A DNA stretch of 34,371 nt from Castellaniella sp041677825 (GCF_041677825.1 NZ_JBAYPG010000032.1:1-34371); one strand, 5' to 3'; positions 8,801 to 17,173 are shown, numbered from the stretch's first letter. Numbers and translations: made by a program. The notes: generated by a model from the letters alone, not told the origin.

Positions 8801-8977
8801 TCCAGTTACGCAAGCCCTGTGCTGGGCCATTCGATTGCCCTGGCCCTGCTCAGGGATGGACACTCGCGCATGGGCGAGAGCCTTACCGTCGCGACCGCCG
8901 ACGGTCAGTTCATGGGTGCGCGCGTCTGCTCACCCGTTTTTTACGATCCTGACGGGGCGCGCCAGCATGTCGAATGA
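5870..8977 (+). CDS. soxA: Sarcosine oxidase alpha subunit
   Basis: A 1035-residue subunit. Residues 1-120 form a ferredoxin-like Fer2_4 domain (FNGKAYTGRAGDTLAAALLA, FKYHRPRGILSAG) without the iron-sulfur cysteines, as expected for this family. The NAD site is VLVVGAGPAGLAAACSAARA near residue 170. The C-terminal half, from about residue 640, is a GcvT-like folate domain with LDYATLGKIDVRGPHAAEF, GVMLDENGMVMDDGV and FSGELSYEIYVPAD. It channels the sarcosine-derived methylene group to tetrahydrofolate. A stretch at about residues 393-437 is rich in Ala, Pro, Ser and Thr and looks like an inserted linker within the oxidoreductase part. The start overlaps soxD by four bases. Confidence 0.96.
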   Translation: MSEPWRLPSEGRTDRSQTLHFEFNGKAYTGRAGDTLAAALLANGVHFVARSFKYHRPRGILSAGVEEPNAIVQLESGPHTIPNARATEVLLYDGLRATSVNARPSLENDRLAIMQRLAPFMAAGFYYKTFMWPRRWWGRYEERIRDAAGLGTAPEHPDPDHYDKRFAHCDVLVVGAGPAGLAAACSAARAGARVLLVEQDAEPGGSLLANPIEIDGRPATEWVAARMAELQELPDVRILLRTSVAGYHDHDFVVACERCHDHLPLAQRRGVRERLWKIRPRRVVLATGAHERPLVFGSNDLPGVMLAGAVSAYIHRHGVLAGRNAVLFTNNDLAYQCAIDLQRCGAQVLVVDPRAPGQGALPAQAAALGIAIHYRTVVAAAEGGRHVKAVRLQAYRSTSANPARTMPDLTPTAANPASTSAAARPEAPNTVPGASGVIACDLLAMSGGFNPVVHLHAQARGHLHWDDALACFTPIEAPDSHHRSAGAAAGLFDLQQALDHGVSAGRQAAAAALGDPVTALPPAPRWQAPTQACDPILPLWLIGPVERANRGPKQFIDYQNDVQVADILLSVREGYRSAEHVKRYTSMGFGTDQGKLGNINGMAVLALLQGKRMAETGTTTFRPNYTPISFGAIAGRELGVHFDPVRKTSLHAWNVTAGARFEDVGQWKRAHYYPRPGESMVTAVARECLAVRKAVGLLDYATLGKIDVRGPHAAEFLNRMYINAFTRLRPGLCRYGVMLDENGMVMDDGVILRLAEDHFLVTTTSAGAARVLAWMEQWLQTEWPELRVFLTSISDQYSVATVAGPQARKVLQAVCHDVDLSPTAFPFMSFQDGHIDGMPVRVLRVSFSGELSYEIYVPADLGRPLWERLMQAGAPHGITPYGTEAMHVLRAEKGYVIVGQDTDGSVSPIDLGLGGMVSKTKDFLGKRSLARSHTAGSGRKQLVGLLTQDPTQVLPEGGQILQAPTTARLADMQGHVTSSYASPVLGHSIALALLRDGHSRMGESLTVATADGQFMGARVCSPVFYDPDGARQHVE

Positions 8978-9566
8978 AGCCCGGCACCACAGCGCTCTGG
9001 CCGAGCTGTGCCAGGCCGACGAAACCGTCCTGCGGCGTGGCCGTCCTCAGGCCGTCGAACTGACCGAATGCCGCGAAATCGAGCTGACCAACCTGCGCCT
9101 GCCGAGGCACGACAGCGATGCCAGGCACGCACTGGCCGAAGTACTGGGCATCCCCCTGCCGATGGCGCCGAACACTGTCAGCGCACGCCCGGGGCTGCAT
9201 GCCCTGTGGCTGTCACCCGATGAATGGCTGCTGCGTGCAGGCCCGGGCCCGGCTGACGGCTGGGCCGCCCGCATCGAAGCCGCCCTCGCCGGCACTGCCT
9301 TCTTTGCCGTGACCGAACAAAGCAGTGCCTATTGCGTGTTGCAATTGGCCGGCCCCGACGCACGCGACGTGCTCAATGCCGGCTGCCCGCTGGACCTGCA
9401 CCCCAGGGTGTTCGGCCAGGGTCAGTGTGCGCAGACGCTGTTCTTCAAGTTTGCGCTGCTGCTGCGCCCACTGGATGGTTCTGGCCAGGCCTGGGAACTC
9501 ATGGTCAGGCGCAGCCATGCGGACGCGATGGCCCGCATGCTGCTGGCCGATGATCACTTCTCGTAG
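8967..9566 (+). CDS. soxG: Sarcosine oxidase gamma subunit
   Basis: A 199-residue SoxG-family protein. Landmarks are LWLSPDEWLLRAGPG near residue 85, AVTEQSSAYCVLQLAGPDAR around residue 115, VLNAGCPLDLHPRVFGQGQC, and a final LMVRRSHADAMARMLL helix. It is the fourth subunit and resembles a degenerate GcvT fold. The start ATG at 8967 overlaps soxA by 11 bases. The 3' end overlaps the convergent solute-binding gene by 13 bases. With it the soxBDAG set is complete, though glyA, folD or purU, often nearby in other genomes, are not in this window. Confidence 0.94.
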   Translation: MSNEARHHSALAELCQADETVLRRGRPQAVELTECREIELTNLRLPRHDSDARHALAEVLGIPLPMAPNTVSARPGLHALWLSPDEWLLRAGPGPADGWAARIEAALAGTAFFAVTEQSSAYCVLQLAGPDARDVLNAGCPLDLHPRVFGQGQCAQTLFFKFALLLRPLDGSGQAWELMVRRSHADAMARMLLADDHFS

Positions 9567-10729
9567 GGCACCAGCTTGCCGTCCTTGACGATCACATGGC
9601 GATACGACTCGCTCTTCTGCATGCCGTCGTCATCGAAGGCCTTGTCGCCCGTCACGCCGGCATAGTTCTGCGACACCGGGATCAGCGCATCGCGAACGGC
9701 ATCCGATGTGGCGGCCTTGGCCTGTTCCATGGCCAGGGCAACGAGCATGGCCGAGTCATAGGCGTAGCTGCCGAACACGCTGGTGGGTTCCTCGCCGAAT
9801 GCCTCTTTGTAGGCTGCGGCATAGGCGTCGTATTCGGGGCCGGCCGAACCCGGTTCGAGACCGCGAATGCCTTCACCGATCTGCGGGGTTTCCTGGATGT
9901 CGGAAATCCACAAAGAGGGATAATCGGCATACCAGTTCGCGCCGACATCGATGCCCTGTTGGAAGGCCTCCTGGAGCATGAGACGCGCATCGGCCCCATA
10001 GGCCGTGAAGAACACACCGTCCGGATTCTGCGATACGGCACGGCGCAGATCGGCGTTGTAGTCGGACTTGCCCTCTTCGTAGCGCACCTTGGTGATGCAT
10101 TCGCCGCCCTTCTTGTCCTGCAGCTGCTGGCACGACTGGATTTCCATGCCGACCCCGAACGGGTTGTTGGTCACCAGGCTGGAATAGGTCTTGCCCGCGC
10201 CATCTTCGAGGGCAAAGTCGGCCATGGCACGCCCCATGAGATCGTCCAGACCCATGGTGCTGAAGAGATAAGGGCCGATGTTGCGCAGTTCGGGCGAGGT
10301 CGATGACGAGCAGATTTCGACGACCTTGGATTGCTGCGCGAACTGCCCGGTGGGCACACAGACCCCGCTGGACAGAATGCCCAGCACCACGGGGACCTTG
10401 TCCACGTTGACCAGCTTGCGCATGGCATCGAGCGCCGATGCAGGCCGGGATTCGGTGTCTTCGATGATCAGTTCGATCTTGCCGCCCAGGGTGTCCGGGC
10501 CCACCTTGACCGTGCTGCCGTCCTTCTGCGGAATTTCAAAGCCATTGTTGATGCGCTGGGCTGCCAGCTGGATGCCGCGCGAGATGTCCTTGCCCTGGAT
10601 GGCGCTGGTGCCGGTGAGGGGCACCAGCACCCCGATCTTGATGTCATCGGCCAGCGCCGGGGTGGCCATGCCGGCCAGGAAAAGGGCCGTGGTGGCACCG
10701 GCTGCAAGTTGAAAGATTTTTTGTTTCAT
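9554..10729 (-). CDS. Branched-chain-type amino-acid ABC transporter, substrate-binding protein (LivK family)
   Basis: A 391-residue periplasmic protein. The signal peptide spans residues 1-27 (cleavage ALA|DDI). The mature start IKIGVLVPLTGTSAIQGKDI is typical of Peripla_BP_6 proteins, and later motifs are VVLGILSSGVCVPTGQ and FGSYAYDSAMLVALAMEQA. It captures the substrate for the LivHMGF-type transporter encoded just upstream. The Shine-Dalgarno GGAGGAG in front of the ATG is strong. It is the last gene of the operon and sits behind a hairpin, so it may be expressed at a different level. The substrate cannot be read from sequence; the gene context suggests a cyclic or N-substituted amino acid. 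Confidence 0.92.
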   Translation of the reverse strand: MKQKIFQLAAGATTALFLAGMATPALADDIKIGVLVPLTGTSAIQGKDISRGIQLAAQRINNGFEIPQKDGSTVKVGPDTLGGKIELIIEDTESRPASALDAMRKLVNVDKVPVVLGILSSGVCVPTGQFAQQSKVVEICSSSTSPELRNIGPYLFSTMGLDDLMGRAMADFALEDGAGKTYSSLVTNNPFGVGMEIQSCQQLQDKKGGECITKVRYEEGKSDYNADLRRAVSQNPDGVFFTAYGADARLMLQEAFQQGIDVGANWYADYPSLWISDIQETPQIGEGIRGLEPGSAGPEYDAYAAAYKEAFGEEPTSVFGSYAYDSAMLVALAMEQAKAATSDAVRDALIPVSQNYAGVTGDKAFDDDGMQKSESYRHVIVKDGKLVPYEK

Positions 10730-10785
10730 GATGTGCTCCTCCGTCAGAGACAGGATTGATCAGGTGGCTGCGCGTGACAGCCGGA

Positions 10786-10809
10786 CCACCGGATCGGGTT
10801 GACCGGTGG
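10786..10809 (-). promoter_or_regulatory. Intercistronic hairpin between livF and the binding-protein gene
   Basis: CCACCGG (10786-10792) and CCGGTGG (10803-10809) form a perfect 7-bp stem with a 10-nt loop in the 95-bp gap. It precedes the strong ribosome site of the binding-protein gene. Such hairpins often stabilise mRNA ends or set differential expression of binding proteins relative to the membrane components; that role is inferred. Confidence 0.4.
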
Positions 10810-10824
10810 CGAGTGCTCACGAAC

Positions 10825-11544
10825 CTAGCTCTTGGCTGTGCCCAGATAGGCCTCGCGAATCTTTTCATCGGTCAGGATGCGGTCGGCACGGCCCTCGAAG
10901 GCGTTGCGACCATCGGCCATCACGATGCCGAAGGTGGATGATCTCAGGGACAGTTCGGCGTTCTGCTCCACGATCAGAATGGTGCGCCCCCCCTGAGTGT
11001 TGATTTCCTGGATCTTCTCGAAGACTTCGGCTGCAATGCGGGGTGACAGCGCCGCCGTGGGCTCGTCGAGCAGCAAAAGCTGCGGATCGGTCATCAACGC
11101 CCGGGCCAGGGCCAGCATCTGGCGCTCACCGCCACTCATGGTGTGCACGCCCTGGCGCCGCCGCTCGGCAAGCCGTGGAAAGCGCTCGTACTGCAGGGCA
11201 ATGCGTTCGCCCAGCAGCGCCCGTTCGAGCGAGTAGCCGCCCATCTTGAGGTTTTCTTCCACCGTCAGGGACGGAAAGACGTTGTCGAGCTGCGGCACGA
11301 AGGCGATGCCCCGCGTCACCCGCAGGTGCGCCGGCAGATGCGTGATGTCGTCGCCCTCGAAGCGGATCAGCCCGGTCCTGGGCACGAGATAGCCCATCAG
11401 CGCCTTGAGCAGGGTCGACTTGCCCGCGCCGTTGGGCCCGATGATGGTGGTGATGTGGCCCCGGGCCACCGCCACGCTCACGCCGTGCAGGATTTCGGTA
11501 TCGCCATACCCCACGGTCAGGTTCTCTGCGGTGAGTATCCCCAT
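10825..11544 (-). CDS. livF: LIV-type ABC transporter ATP-binding protein LivF
   Basis: A 239-residue ABC ATPase with Walker A GPNGAGKST, Q-loop VPQLDNVFPSLTV, signature MSGGERQMLALARAL, Walker B LLLLDEP and switch His/Gln region IVEQNAE. LivF is the shorter of the two LIV ATPases, and the PQ..N.FPSLTV.ENL segment is typical. The ATG follows immediately after the livG stop (TAAATG), so translation is probably coupled. It energises uptake through LivHM at the inner membrane. Confidence 0.95.
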   Translation of the reverse strand: MGILTAENLTVGYGDTEILHGVSVAVARGHITTIIGPNGAGKSTLLKALMGYLVPRTGLIRFEGDDITHLPAHLRVTRGIAFVPQLDNVFPSLTVEENLKMGGYSLERALLGERIALQYERFPRLAERRRQGVHTMSGGERQMLALARALMTDPQLLLLDEPTAALSPRIAAEVFEKIQEINTQGGRTILIVEQNAELSLRSSTFGIVMADGRNAFEGRADRILTDEKIREAYLGTAKS

Positions 11545-12363
11545 TTATGCATGCTCCTGAGAATCGGCAGCCATGACAGTGGCAATCTCGGTATCGGGAT
11601 CCAGTTGCCCCCCTGCGGCGATGTAGGCTCTGAGCACGTCTTCACGCGCCAGTACGGCATCCACCGGACCTTCGGCCAGGACCTGACCCATATCGAGCAC
11701 ACAGAGCGTGTCGCACAGCTCGCGGATGACCGCCATGTTGTGTTCGATGATCAGGAAGGTTTCGCCGTTGTTCCTGAGCGTCTTGATGACCTCGACGATG
11801 TCATCGATGAGCCGCGGATTGACCCCGGCGACAGGCTCATCGAGCAGGATCAGGCGTGGCTTGGCCATCAGCACCTGCACCAGCGCCAGCAGCTTCTTCT
11901 GGCCCCCCGAGAGGCCGCCGGCCAGTTCGTTGGCGTGGTTGTGCAGCCGCACCATTTCGAGCAAATGCCAGGCCCGCTCGAGATTGTGCCTTTCTTCCGC
12001 AGCCACCGAACGCGGCTTCAGGGCGGCCATGAGCACGCTTTCGCCCAGTTGCTGCTTGGCCCCCAGAAGCATGTTTTCCATCACCGTCATGCGCTGCGGA
12101 TTCAGCGTGATCTGGAAGGTGCGGCACAGCCCCAGGCGGGCAATCCGATAGGGCTCGCGCCCCTCGATGGACTGCCCGGCGAAGGTGATACGCCCCGACG
12201 TGGGCCTGAGAAAGCCCGAGATGATGTTCACCAGGGTGGTCTTGCCCGAACCATTGGGCCCGATCAAACCGGTGATCTGGCCTTCTTCGGCGGTCAGCGA
12301 GACGTTGTTGAGGGCAATCAGGCCGCCGAAGTGGCGTGAGACCCTGTCGACTTCAAGAAGCAT
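11545..12363 (-). CDS. livG: LIV-type ABC transporter ATP-binding protein LivG
   Basis: A 272-residue ABC ATPase with Walker A GPNGSGKTTLVNIISGF, the LivG-type RTFQI segment after GLCRTFQ, signature LSGGQKKLLALVQVLMA, Walker B LILLDEPVAGVNP and switch IEHNMAVI. A C-terminal tail of about 25 residues follows the BCA_ABC_TP_C region. It overlaps livM by 11 bases and abuts livF. Confidence 0.95.
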   Translation of the reverse strand: MLLEVDRVSRHFGGLIALNNVSLTAEEGQITGLIGPNGSGKTTLVNIISGFLRPTSGRITFAGQSIEGREPYRIARLGLCRTFQITLNPQRMTVMENMLLGAKQQLGESVLMAALKPRSVAAEERHNLERAWHLLEMVRLHNHANELAGGLSGGQKKLLALVQVLMAKPRLILLDEPVAGVNPRLIDDIVEVIKTLRNNGETFLIIEHNMAVIRELCDTLCVLDMGQVLAEGPVDAVLAREDVLRAYIAAGGQLDPDTEIATVMAADSQEHA

Positions 12364-13300
12364 GAGGCTCTCCGGTTGGCGGGCTCGACAGCCGCGACGG
12401 CCGGGGATAGCGGCGCCGACGCTCGGGCACCAGGCCGCGGGGCAGGTACAGGATGACCAGAATGATCAGGATGCCGATCAGCACCATGCGCAACGCAGCC
12501 ACCGTGGCCGAGTACTCGGCAGGCACATGAATGAAGCGCGTCGAGTTGTAGATCACCTCGATCACCAGAGTGCCCACCAGCGCCCCCAGGTTGTTGCCCG
12601 GCCCGCCCATGATGACCATCGCCCAGATCAGGAAGGTCTCCAGGGGCATGAAGAAGCGCGGGTCGATGAAGCCCACGAAGTGGGCGTACAGGCTGCCCCC
12701 GGCCGCCGCGATTGCACCACCGATGACCAGGGACCAGATGCGGGCGTTGCGTACATCCTTGCCCAGCGCCCGGGCGACCTCGTCGCTCTCGCGGATCCCC
12801 TTGAGCAGGCGCCCGTAGGGCGAGCGCCCGAGCCACGTGACGAGTACGTAGGCACCGACCACGCACACGGCCACCAGGGCCAGATAGAAATAACCGTAGG
12901 CCTGGGTGGAGAAATACCCCTGGAACGGGGCCGGAATGCCGGAAATGCCATAGGACGCACCCACGTATTCGCTGCCCAGGTTGGTGTTCAGGAAGATCAT
13001 GCGGATCAGCTCGGCTGCCGCCAGTGTGGCAATGGCCCAGTAATCCTGGCGCAGGTCGCCAATGGGCAGCGCCATCAGGGCCCCCAGCACCCCGCCGGCA
13101 AGAATGGCGAGCACGAAGCCCACCCCGACCGACCAGCCCAGAATGGCCGTCGCGATGCTGGAGAAATAGGCCCCCACCATGAAGAAGGCCACCTGCCCGA
13201 AATTGACCAGCCCGGTCTGGCCATACTGGAAATTCAGGCTCAGGGTGATGAGGCCGTAGATACCGACGATGGTCAGCAGATAGACAATGAAATCAATCAT
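12353..13300 (-). CDS. livM: LIV-type ABC transporter permease LivM
   Basis: A 315-residue polytopic membrane protein with about eight to ten hydrophobic segments. Family motifs are LNFQYGQTGLVNFGQVAFFMVGAY near the N-terminus and GRSPYGRLLKGIRESDEVARALG in the cytoplasmic EAA-like loop. The ATG at 13300 is preceded by GGGGAGG and overlaps the livH stop by one base (TGATG). The frame stays open upstream through livH, which is not part of this protein. The C-terminus ends in a basic, Ser/Pro-rich tail. Confidence 0.94.
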   Translation of the reverse strand: MIDFIVYLLTIVGIYGLITLSLNFQYGQTGLVNFGQVAFFMVGAYFSSIATAILGWSVGVGFVLAILAGGVLGALMALPIGDLRQDYWAIATLAAAELIRMIFLNTNLGSEYVGASYGISGIPAPFQGYFSTQAYGYFYLALVAVCVVGAYVLVTWLGRSPYGRLLKGIRESDEVARALGKDVRNARIWSLVIGGAIAAAGGSLYAHFVGFIDPRFFMPLETFLIWAMVIMGGPGNNLGALVGTLVIEVIYNSTRFIHVPAEYSATVAALRMVLIGILIILVILYLPRGLVPERRRRYPRPSRLSSPPTGEPHAS

Positions 13301-14217
13301 CAGGAACGCCTCCCCAGCAGCCCGCGCGGGCGCACGAGCAGGATCAGGATCAGAATGACAAAGGCAATGCCGGTCTTGTAGCCCACGGGAATGTACAGGT
13401 CGGTGGCCGAGGTCAGCCCGGTCAGCTGCAGCAGAGGCGCCCAGTTGACCACCAGACCGACATTTTCGGCAAAGGACACGATCATGGCGCCGAGCACCGC
13501 CCCGTAGACATTGCCGATGCCCCCGACGATGGCCGCCGCAAACACGGCCACCATGATCTCGAAGCCCATGCTGGACTGGATCTGCGCCACCAGGCCCAGC
13601 ATGATGCCGCCCAGGGCCCCCAGGGCCGCACCGATGAACCACACGATGCGTATGATGCGCTCGGTATAGATGCCGCTGGCTTCGGCCAGCGGCGGATTGT
13701 CGGCCGTGGCCCGCATGGCGATGCCCAGCTTGGTGCGCGTGAGCAACAGATGGAAAGCCAGCATGGCGAGCAGGGCTGCGATGAGCACGGCCGCACCGGA
13801 CGGCGAGATGCGACCATCCCAGATGACCCAGGGGCGGGTCAGTGGCAGGGGGAACGAGCGCGCGCCCGCACCCCAGATGGCCTGCACGCTGTACTGCATC
13901 ACCATCCCCAGGCCAAAGGAGGCGATCATGAGGATGGCCGCGGGGCTGCTGCGCAAGCGCGAGAATACCAGGCGGTCGCTGAGCACCCCCAGGTAGCCGG
14001 TGACCAGGCAGGCCACGATGACCCCGACCAGTATGGCCCAGCCAATCGGCAGGGGCAGCACCAGGCTGATGGCCAGGGCGATGAACGCCCCCACGGTACC
14101 GAACTGCACGTGCACGAAACTGGCGAACCTGAGCACGTCGTAGACCATGGTCAGGCCTACCGCAATCAGGGCCAGCTCGGACGCCCTGATCAAGCTGTCG
14201 ATGATGACCTGGAACAA
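13300..14217 (-). CDS. livH: LIV-type ABC transporter permease LivH
   Basis: A 305-residue polytopic membrane protein. Family features are ALIAVGLTMVYDVLRFASFVH near the N-terminus, MRATADNPPLAEASGI in the cytoplasmic loop, and AAIVGGIGNVYGAVLGAMIV near the C-terminus. It pairs with LivM to form the channel. The start is a TTG at 14217, preceded by GGAGG at 7 nt. No better ATG or GTG lies before the first membrane helix. The gene starts 15 bases after the reductase-like gene, in the same operon. Confidence 0.93.
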   Translation of the reverse strand: MFQVIIDSLIRASELALIAVGLTMVYDVLRFASFVHVQFGTVGAFIALAISLVLPLPIGWAILVGVIVACLVTGYLGVLSDRLVFSRLRSSPAAILMIASFGLGMVMQYSVQAIWGAGARSFPLPLTRPWVIWDGRISPSGAAVLIAALLAMLAFHLLLTRTKLGIAMRATADNPPLAEASGIYTERIIRIVWFIGAALGALGGIMLGLVAQIQSSMGFEIMVAVFAAAIVGGIGNVYGAVLGAMIVSFAENVGLVVNWAPLLQLTGLTSATDLYIPVGYKTGIAFVILILILLVRPRGLLGRRS

Positions 14218-14232
14218 GGCAAGCCTCCGATG

Positions 14233-15156
14233 TCAGGAAAGTGGTTGATGGGCCAGCGCACAGCGCGCCGCCGCCAGATCCCAGGCCGCGCAGCCCACCG
14301 TCTTGAAGACCGCGGGTTCTTCGGAGGGTGGATCGGCCAGCAGATCGGTGAGCGGGCGCACACGGGCCCAGTCGACACCCGCCTGGAGATAATCGCCGGC
14401 CTCATGGCGGGCACCCTCGAGATCATCGGCATACAGGCGGCTGGCGCGCAGGGTCTGCGCGCCGATCTCGGCCAGGTCTTCGCGATAGGCCCCGACCGCG
14501 ATGACGTGGCGCCCGGGCCGTGCCGGCATATCGTAGACCGGCGTGCTGCTGGTGGTGGTGGTGATGATCAGATCGGCATCGGGGCCGACGCGATCCACTG
14601 CGCGGGCCTGCGCATGCCCGCAGGCCTGAACGAATTGCCCGGCCTGCGTCAGCGTGCGCCCGATGATGTCGACGCGGGCATCCGGATGCAGCGCCTGCAG
14701 GGCCATCACATGACCGGCTGCCTGGGCCCCCGTGCCGAAGATCACCACGTGGCGCGGGCCCTGGGGCCACAGCCGGCCGAGCCCCAGCATGGACACCGCC
14801 ACGGTGCGCCGCAGGGTTACCGTGGGGCCATCGAGCACCAGCCGGATCACCCCGGTCTCGCCATCGCTCACGGACACCACGCCATTGATGGTCGGCAGCC
14901 CCTGAGCCCGGTTGCCGGCAAATACATTGACGAGCTTGTGGACGCCGATATCGGCCGCCGTGGCGGGCATGGACAGCAGCACGTCGCCACCGGGATAGGG
15001 CACGACCTGGCGCGCGGGCGCCCGTATGGTACCCGCCTGCATGTCCGCTGCCGCCCGGGCCAGCGCCTGCATCAGATCGTGCCAGGGCAGCAGCGCCGCG
15101 GTCTGGGCCGGGCTGAAGATCGGTGGAGCGGACATCTGTAGTGAGTTTGTCGTCAT
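14233..15156 (-). CDS. Ornithine cyclodeaminase / mu-crystallin family, probable cyclic ketimine reductase
   Basis: A 307-residue NAD(P)-dependent OCD_Mu_crystall protein. The N-terminal part has VHKLVNVFAGNRAQGLPTIN and VSDGETGVIRLVLDG. The Rossmann motif is VVIFGTGAQAAGHVMAL at about residues 140-156, and further on come IITTTTSSTPVY and HVIAVGAYREDLAEI. The family includes ornithine cyclodeaminase, alanine dehydrogenase and delta1-pyrroline/piperideine-2-carboxylate reductases. The last fits best, because neighbours include an FAD amine oxidase and an ALDH7 dehydrogenase. The ATG at 15156 has AAGG at a sensible distance; a GTG two codons earlier is possible. Substrate is inferred from context. 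Confidence 0.85.
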   Translation of the reverse strand: MTTNSLQMSAPPIFSPAQTAALLPWHDLMQALARAAADMQAGTIRAPARQVVPYPGGDVLLSMPATAADIGVHKLVNVFAGNRAQGLPTINGVVSVSDGETGVIRLVLDGPTVTLRRTVAVSMLGLGRLWPQGPRHVVIFGTGAQAAGHVMALQALHPDARVDIIGRTLTQAGQFVQACGHAQARAVDRVGPDADLIITTTTSSTPVYDMPARPGRHVIAVGAYREDLAEIGAQTLRASRLYADDLEGARHEAGDYLQAGVDWARVRPLTDLLADPPSEEPAVFKTVGCAAWDLAAARCALAHQPLS

Positions 15157-15181
15157 GGGCACGGCACCTTGGTTACGAGCA

Positions 15182-15823
15182 TCATGTCAGTTGCGGGCTG
15201 CGAGTCAAATCGGGAGTGGTACTGACCCAGAGCACCTGGGCGTCGTCTTCCCCAGTGCTGATCACGCGATGGCCCATGCGGCTGTCTATGTAGAAGCCCT
15301 CGCCTGCATTCAGCGTGACGGGGCGATAGAAGTCTGTCTGCAGTTCGATGCAGCCGCTGAGCACATACACGAATTCTTCGCCGTCGTGGCGGCTCCAGCC
15401 TTCGTCCTTGTGCAGGCGATGCTTCTTGACACGGGTCACGAACGGCATCATGCGCTTGTTGGCCAGATGCGAAAACAGCAGGCGATGGTGATACAGCGGC
15501 GTGTCATGGATTTCGCCCTGGCCTGCCCGCTCGATGCTCCAGCGACCCGCCCCCATGTGAGACTGGGCGTTGACGAACAGCTCGGCCACATCCACCTCCA
15601 GGCCATGCGCCAGACGCAGCAGCACGTCATAGGTTGGCGAGAGCTGGCCATTTTCGATCTTCGACAGTGTCGAGGTGGAAATCCCGCTGGTCGCCGATAC
15701 CTGCCCCTGCGTGAGGCCGCTGCGCTGGCGCAGGAATTTCAAGCGCTCGGCCAGCGCCGACTTCTGCTCCTGGGCCATGGCGTCGCTCAATTCGGATTCT
15801 GCGGGAAAGGCACTGGTTTTCAT
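15182..15823 (-). CDS. XRE-family regulator with C-terminal cupin domain
   Basis: A 213-residue protein. Residues about 25-80 form an HTH_3 domain (LKFLRQRSGLTQGQVSATSG, STSTLSKIENGQLSPTYDVL). Residues about 135-205 form a small cupin (GWSRHDGEEFVYVLSG, LNAGEGFYIDS..GHRV) that probably senses a small ligand, as in PuuR-type regulators. It is embedded in the operon between the FAD oxidase and ketimine-reductase genes, and is a good candidate to control this operon and the divergent dehydrogenase. The start at 15823 has a weak ribosome site; the ATG at 15778 is an alternative that keeps the whole HTH. Confidence 0.9.
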   Translation of the reverse strand: MKTSAFPAESELSDAMAQEQKSALAERLKFLRQRSGLTQGQVSATSGISTSTLSKIENGQLSPTYDVLLRLAHGLEVDVAELFVNAQSHMGAGRWSIERAGQGEIHDTPLYHHRLLFSHLANKRMMPFVTRVKKHRLHKDEGWSRHDGEEFVYVLSGCIELQTDFYRPVTLNAGEGFYIDSRMGHRVISTGEDDAQVLWVSTTPDLTRSPQLT

Positions 15824-15833
15824 GATGGATGCT

Positions 15834-17042
15834 TCAGACTACATTGACTTCGAAAACGGGCTGGTCAGCCAGAATGCGCTGCCACCCCAGCCGGCTCAGA
15901 TCCAGCGTCTGGTACCGCCCGGTGGTGATGAGCTCGGACAGGGCGCGACCGATGGCCGGCGCCTGCTGCATGCCATGGCCGCTCAGGCCATTGGCGAAAT
16001 ACAGATTGCCCACGGACGGATGCAGGCCGATGATGAGATTCTGGTCGAACAGGTTCATGTCGTAGTGCCCCGCCCAGCTGCGCTGGCAACGCAAGGCCTC
16101 GAAGGCAGGCACGCGAGCCGCCAGCACCGGCCAGAGAATCTCGTCGAACAGCGCGTGCTGCACTTCGAAATCGGTGGCATCCGGATCCTGGTCGGGCGGT
16201 GGTGCGATCCCCATGATGAAACCCTGGCCTTCGGGGCGGAAATAGGCACCACTGGGGTCGATGACCATGGGGCATCCGGGCAGTGCCTCGGGACACTGCA
16301 CATAGAACACGCTGCGCTTGCGCGCCCGCACCGGCAGCTCGATGCCCAGCGGCGCGCTGAGCGCTGCCGCCCCGGTCCCTGCGGCATTGATGACCGCGCC
16401 ACAAGCCAGCGCGCGGCCGTCGTCGAGCACCACTTCGACCACCCGCCCCGCCGATTCGCGCAGCGCCGTGACGCGGGCCTTGATGTACTGCACGCCCTGC
16501 GCAATGGCCTTGCGGCGCATGCCCTGCATCATGGCGTAGGCATCCAGCCAGCCTTCACCGCTCAGGCCCAGCGCGCCCGCTGCCAGATCGTCGACCTTGA
16601 GCCAGGGGAACCGGGCTCGCAACTGTGCGCCGGACAACAAGGCAATATCCGCGCCCAGGCTGGATTGCAGAACCTGATTCTGCTGCAGGGTCGCCAGCCC
16701 CTGATCCGTGGCGAGGAACAGGTAGCCGCCTTCATGAAAGGCTGGATCGGGTGCCGACCCGTCGACCGCCATGCGCGTGGCGAATTCACGCAGGAATTGC
16801 GTACCGAACAGGGACATGCGGATATTTTCCGCGTTCGAGAACTGATGCCGTATCGACGCCGCCGACAGCGCCGTGGCGCTGAACTGATAGCCGGGATCGA
16901 GTTCGACCACGGCAATGCGGCCCTTGAAGCCCGCATCGGCGCTGAGAAAATAGGCGGCCGAGCTGCCTATGGCCGCCCCGCCTGCGATCACCACATCGAA
17001 ATTCTGCTGCGCCATCGAATTCTTCTGCTCCCCGATCTGCAT
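15834..17042 (-). CDS. FAD-dependent oxidoreductase of the DAO family
   Basis: A protein of up to 402 residues. The FAD-binding motif VVIAGGAAIGSSAAYFL lies near the N-terminus, followed by VELDPG and the ALSAASIRHQFSNAEN segment. The GYLFLAT strand, the INAAGTGAAALSA motif and the C-terminal NLYFANGLSGHGMQQAPAIG motif are typical of sarcosine/dimethylglycine/pipecolate-type oxidases. It should oxidise a secondary or cyclic amine at the carbon next to nitrogen. Beside an ALDH7 dehydrogenase and a ketimine reductase, L-pipecolate is the most likely substrate (inference, as for AmaA of Pseudomonas). The ATG at 17042 has AGGG at a good distance; an inner ATG at 17015 brings the Rossmann motif closer to the N-terminus and may be the true start. 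Confidence 0.88.
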   Translation of the reverse strand: MQIGEQKNSMAQQNFDVVIAGGAAIGSSAAYFLSADAGFKGRIAVVELDPGYQFSATALSAASIRHQFSNAENIRMSLFGTQFLREFATRMAVDGSAPDPAFHEGGYLFLATDQGLATLQQNQVLQSSLGADIALLSGAQLRARFPWLKVDDLAAGALGLSGEGWLDAYAMMQGMRRKAIAQGVQYIKARVTALRESAGRVVEVVLDDGRALACGAVINAAGTGAAALSAPLGIELPVRARKRSVFYVQCPEALPGCPMVIDPSGAYFRPEGQGFIMGIAPPPDQDPDATDFEVQHALFDEILWPVLAARVPAFEALRCQRSWAGHYDMNLFDQNLIIGLHPSVGNLYFANGLSGHGMQQAPAIGRALSELITTGRYQTLDLSRLGWQRILADQPVFEVNVV

Positions 17043-17146
17043 GGGCGACCCTGAATGACCCGCGCATGTAGCGTATCCCCACGTGCGAGTGCGCCCCCAC
17101 GAGCGCCCGCCACAGGCAGTCCAGCCCGCGAACAGGATCTATTGTG

Positions 17147-17165
17147 ATTTGAAAATGTTTCAAAT
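17147..17165. promoter_or_regulatory. Palindromic operator candidate in the divergent region
   Basis: ATTTGAAA (17147-17154), spacer ATG, TTTCAAAT (17158-17165): a perfect 8-bp inverted repeat in the AT-rich 222-bp gap between the FAD oxidase operon and the ALDH7 gene. It could be the site of the XRE-cupin regulator encoded in the operon. No database match was made. Confidence 0.5.
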
Positions 17166-17173
17166 TCTTTAGG

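Noticed and set aside
13750..15141. Plus-strand frame of 463 codons opposite livH and the reductase gene
   Set aside because: Very rich in His, Gln, Gly and Asp, as expected for a reverse-frame shadow; the opposite strand carries two well-supported genes.
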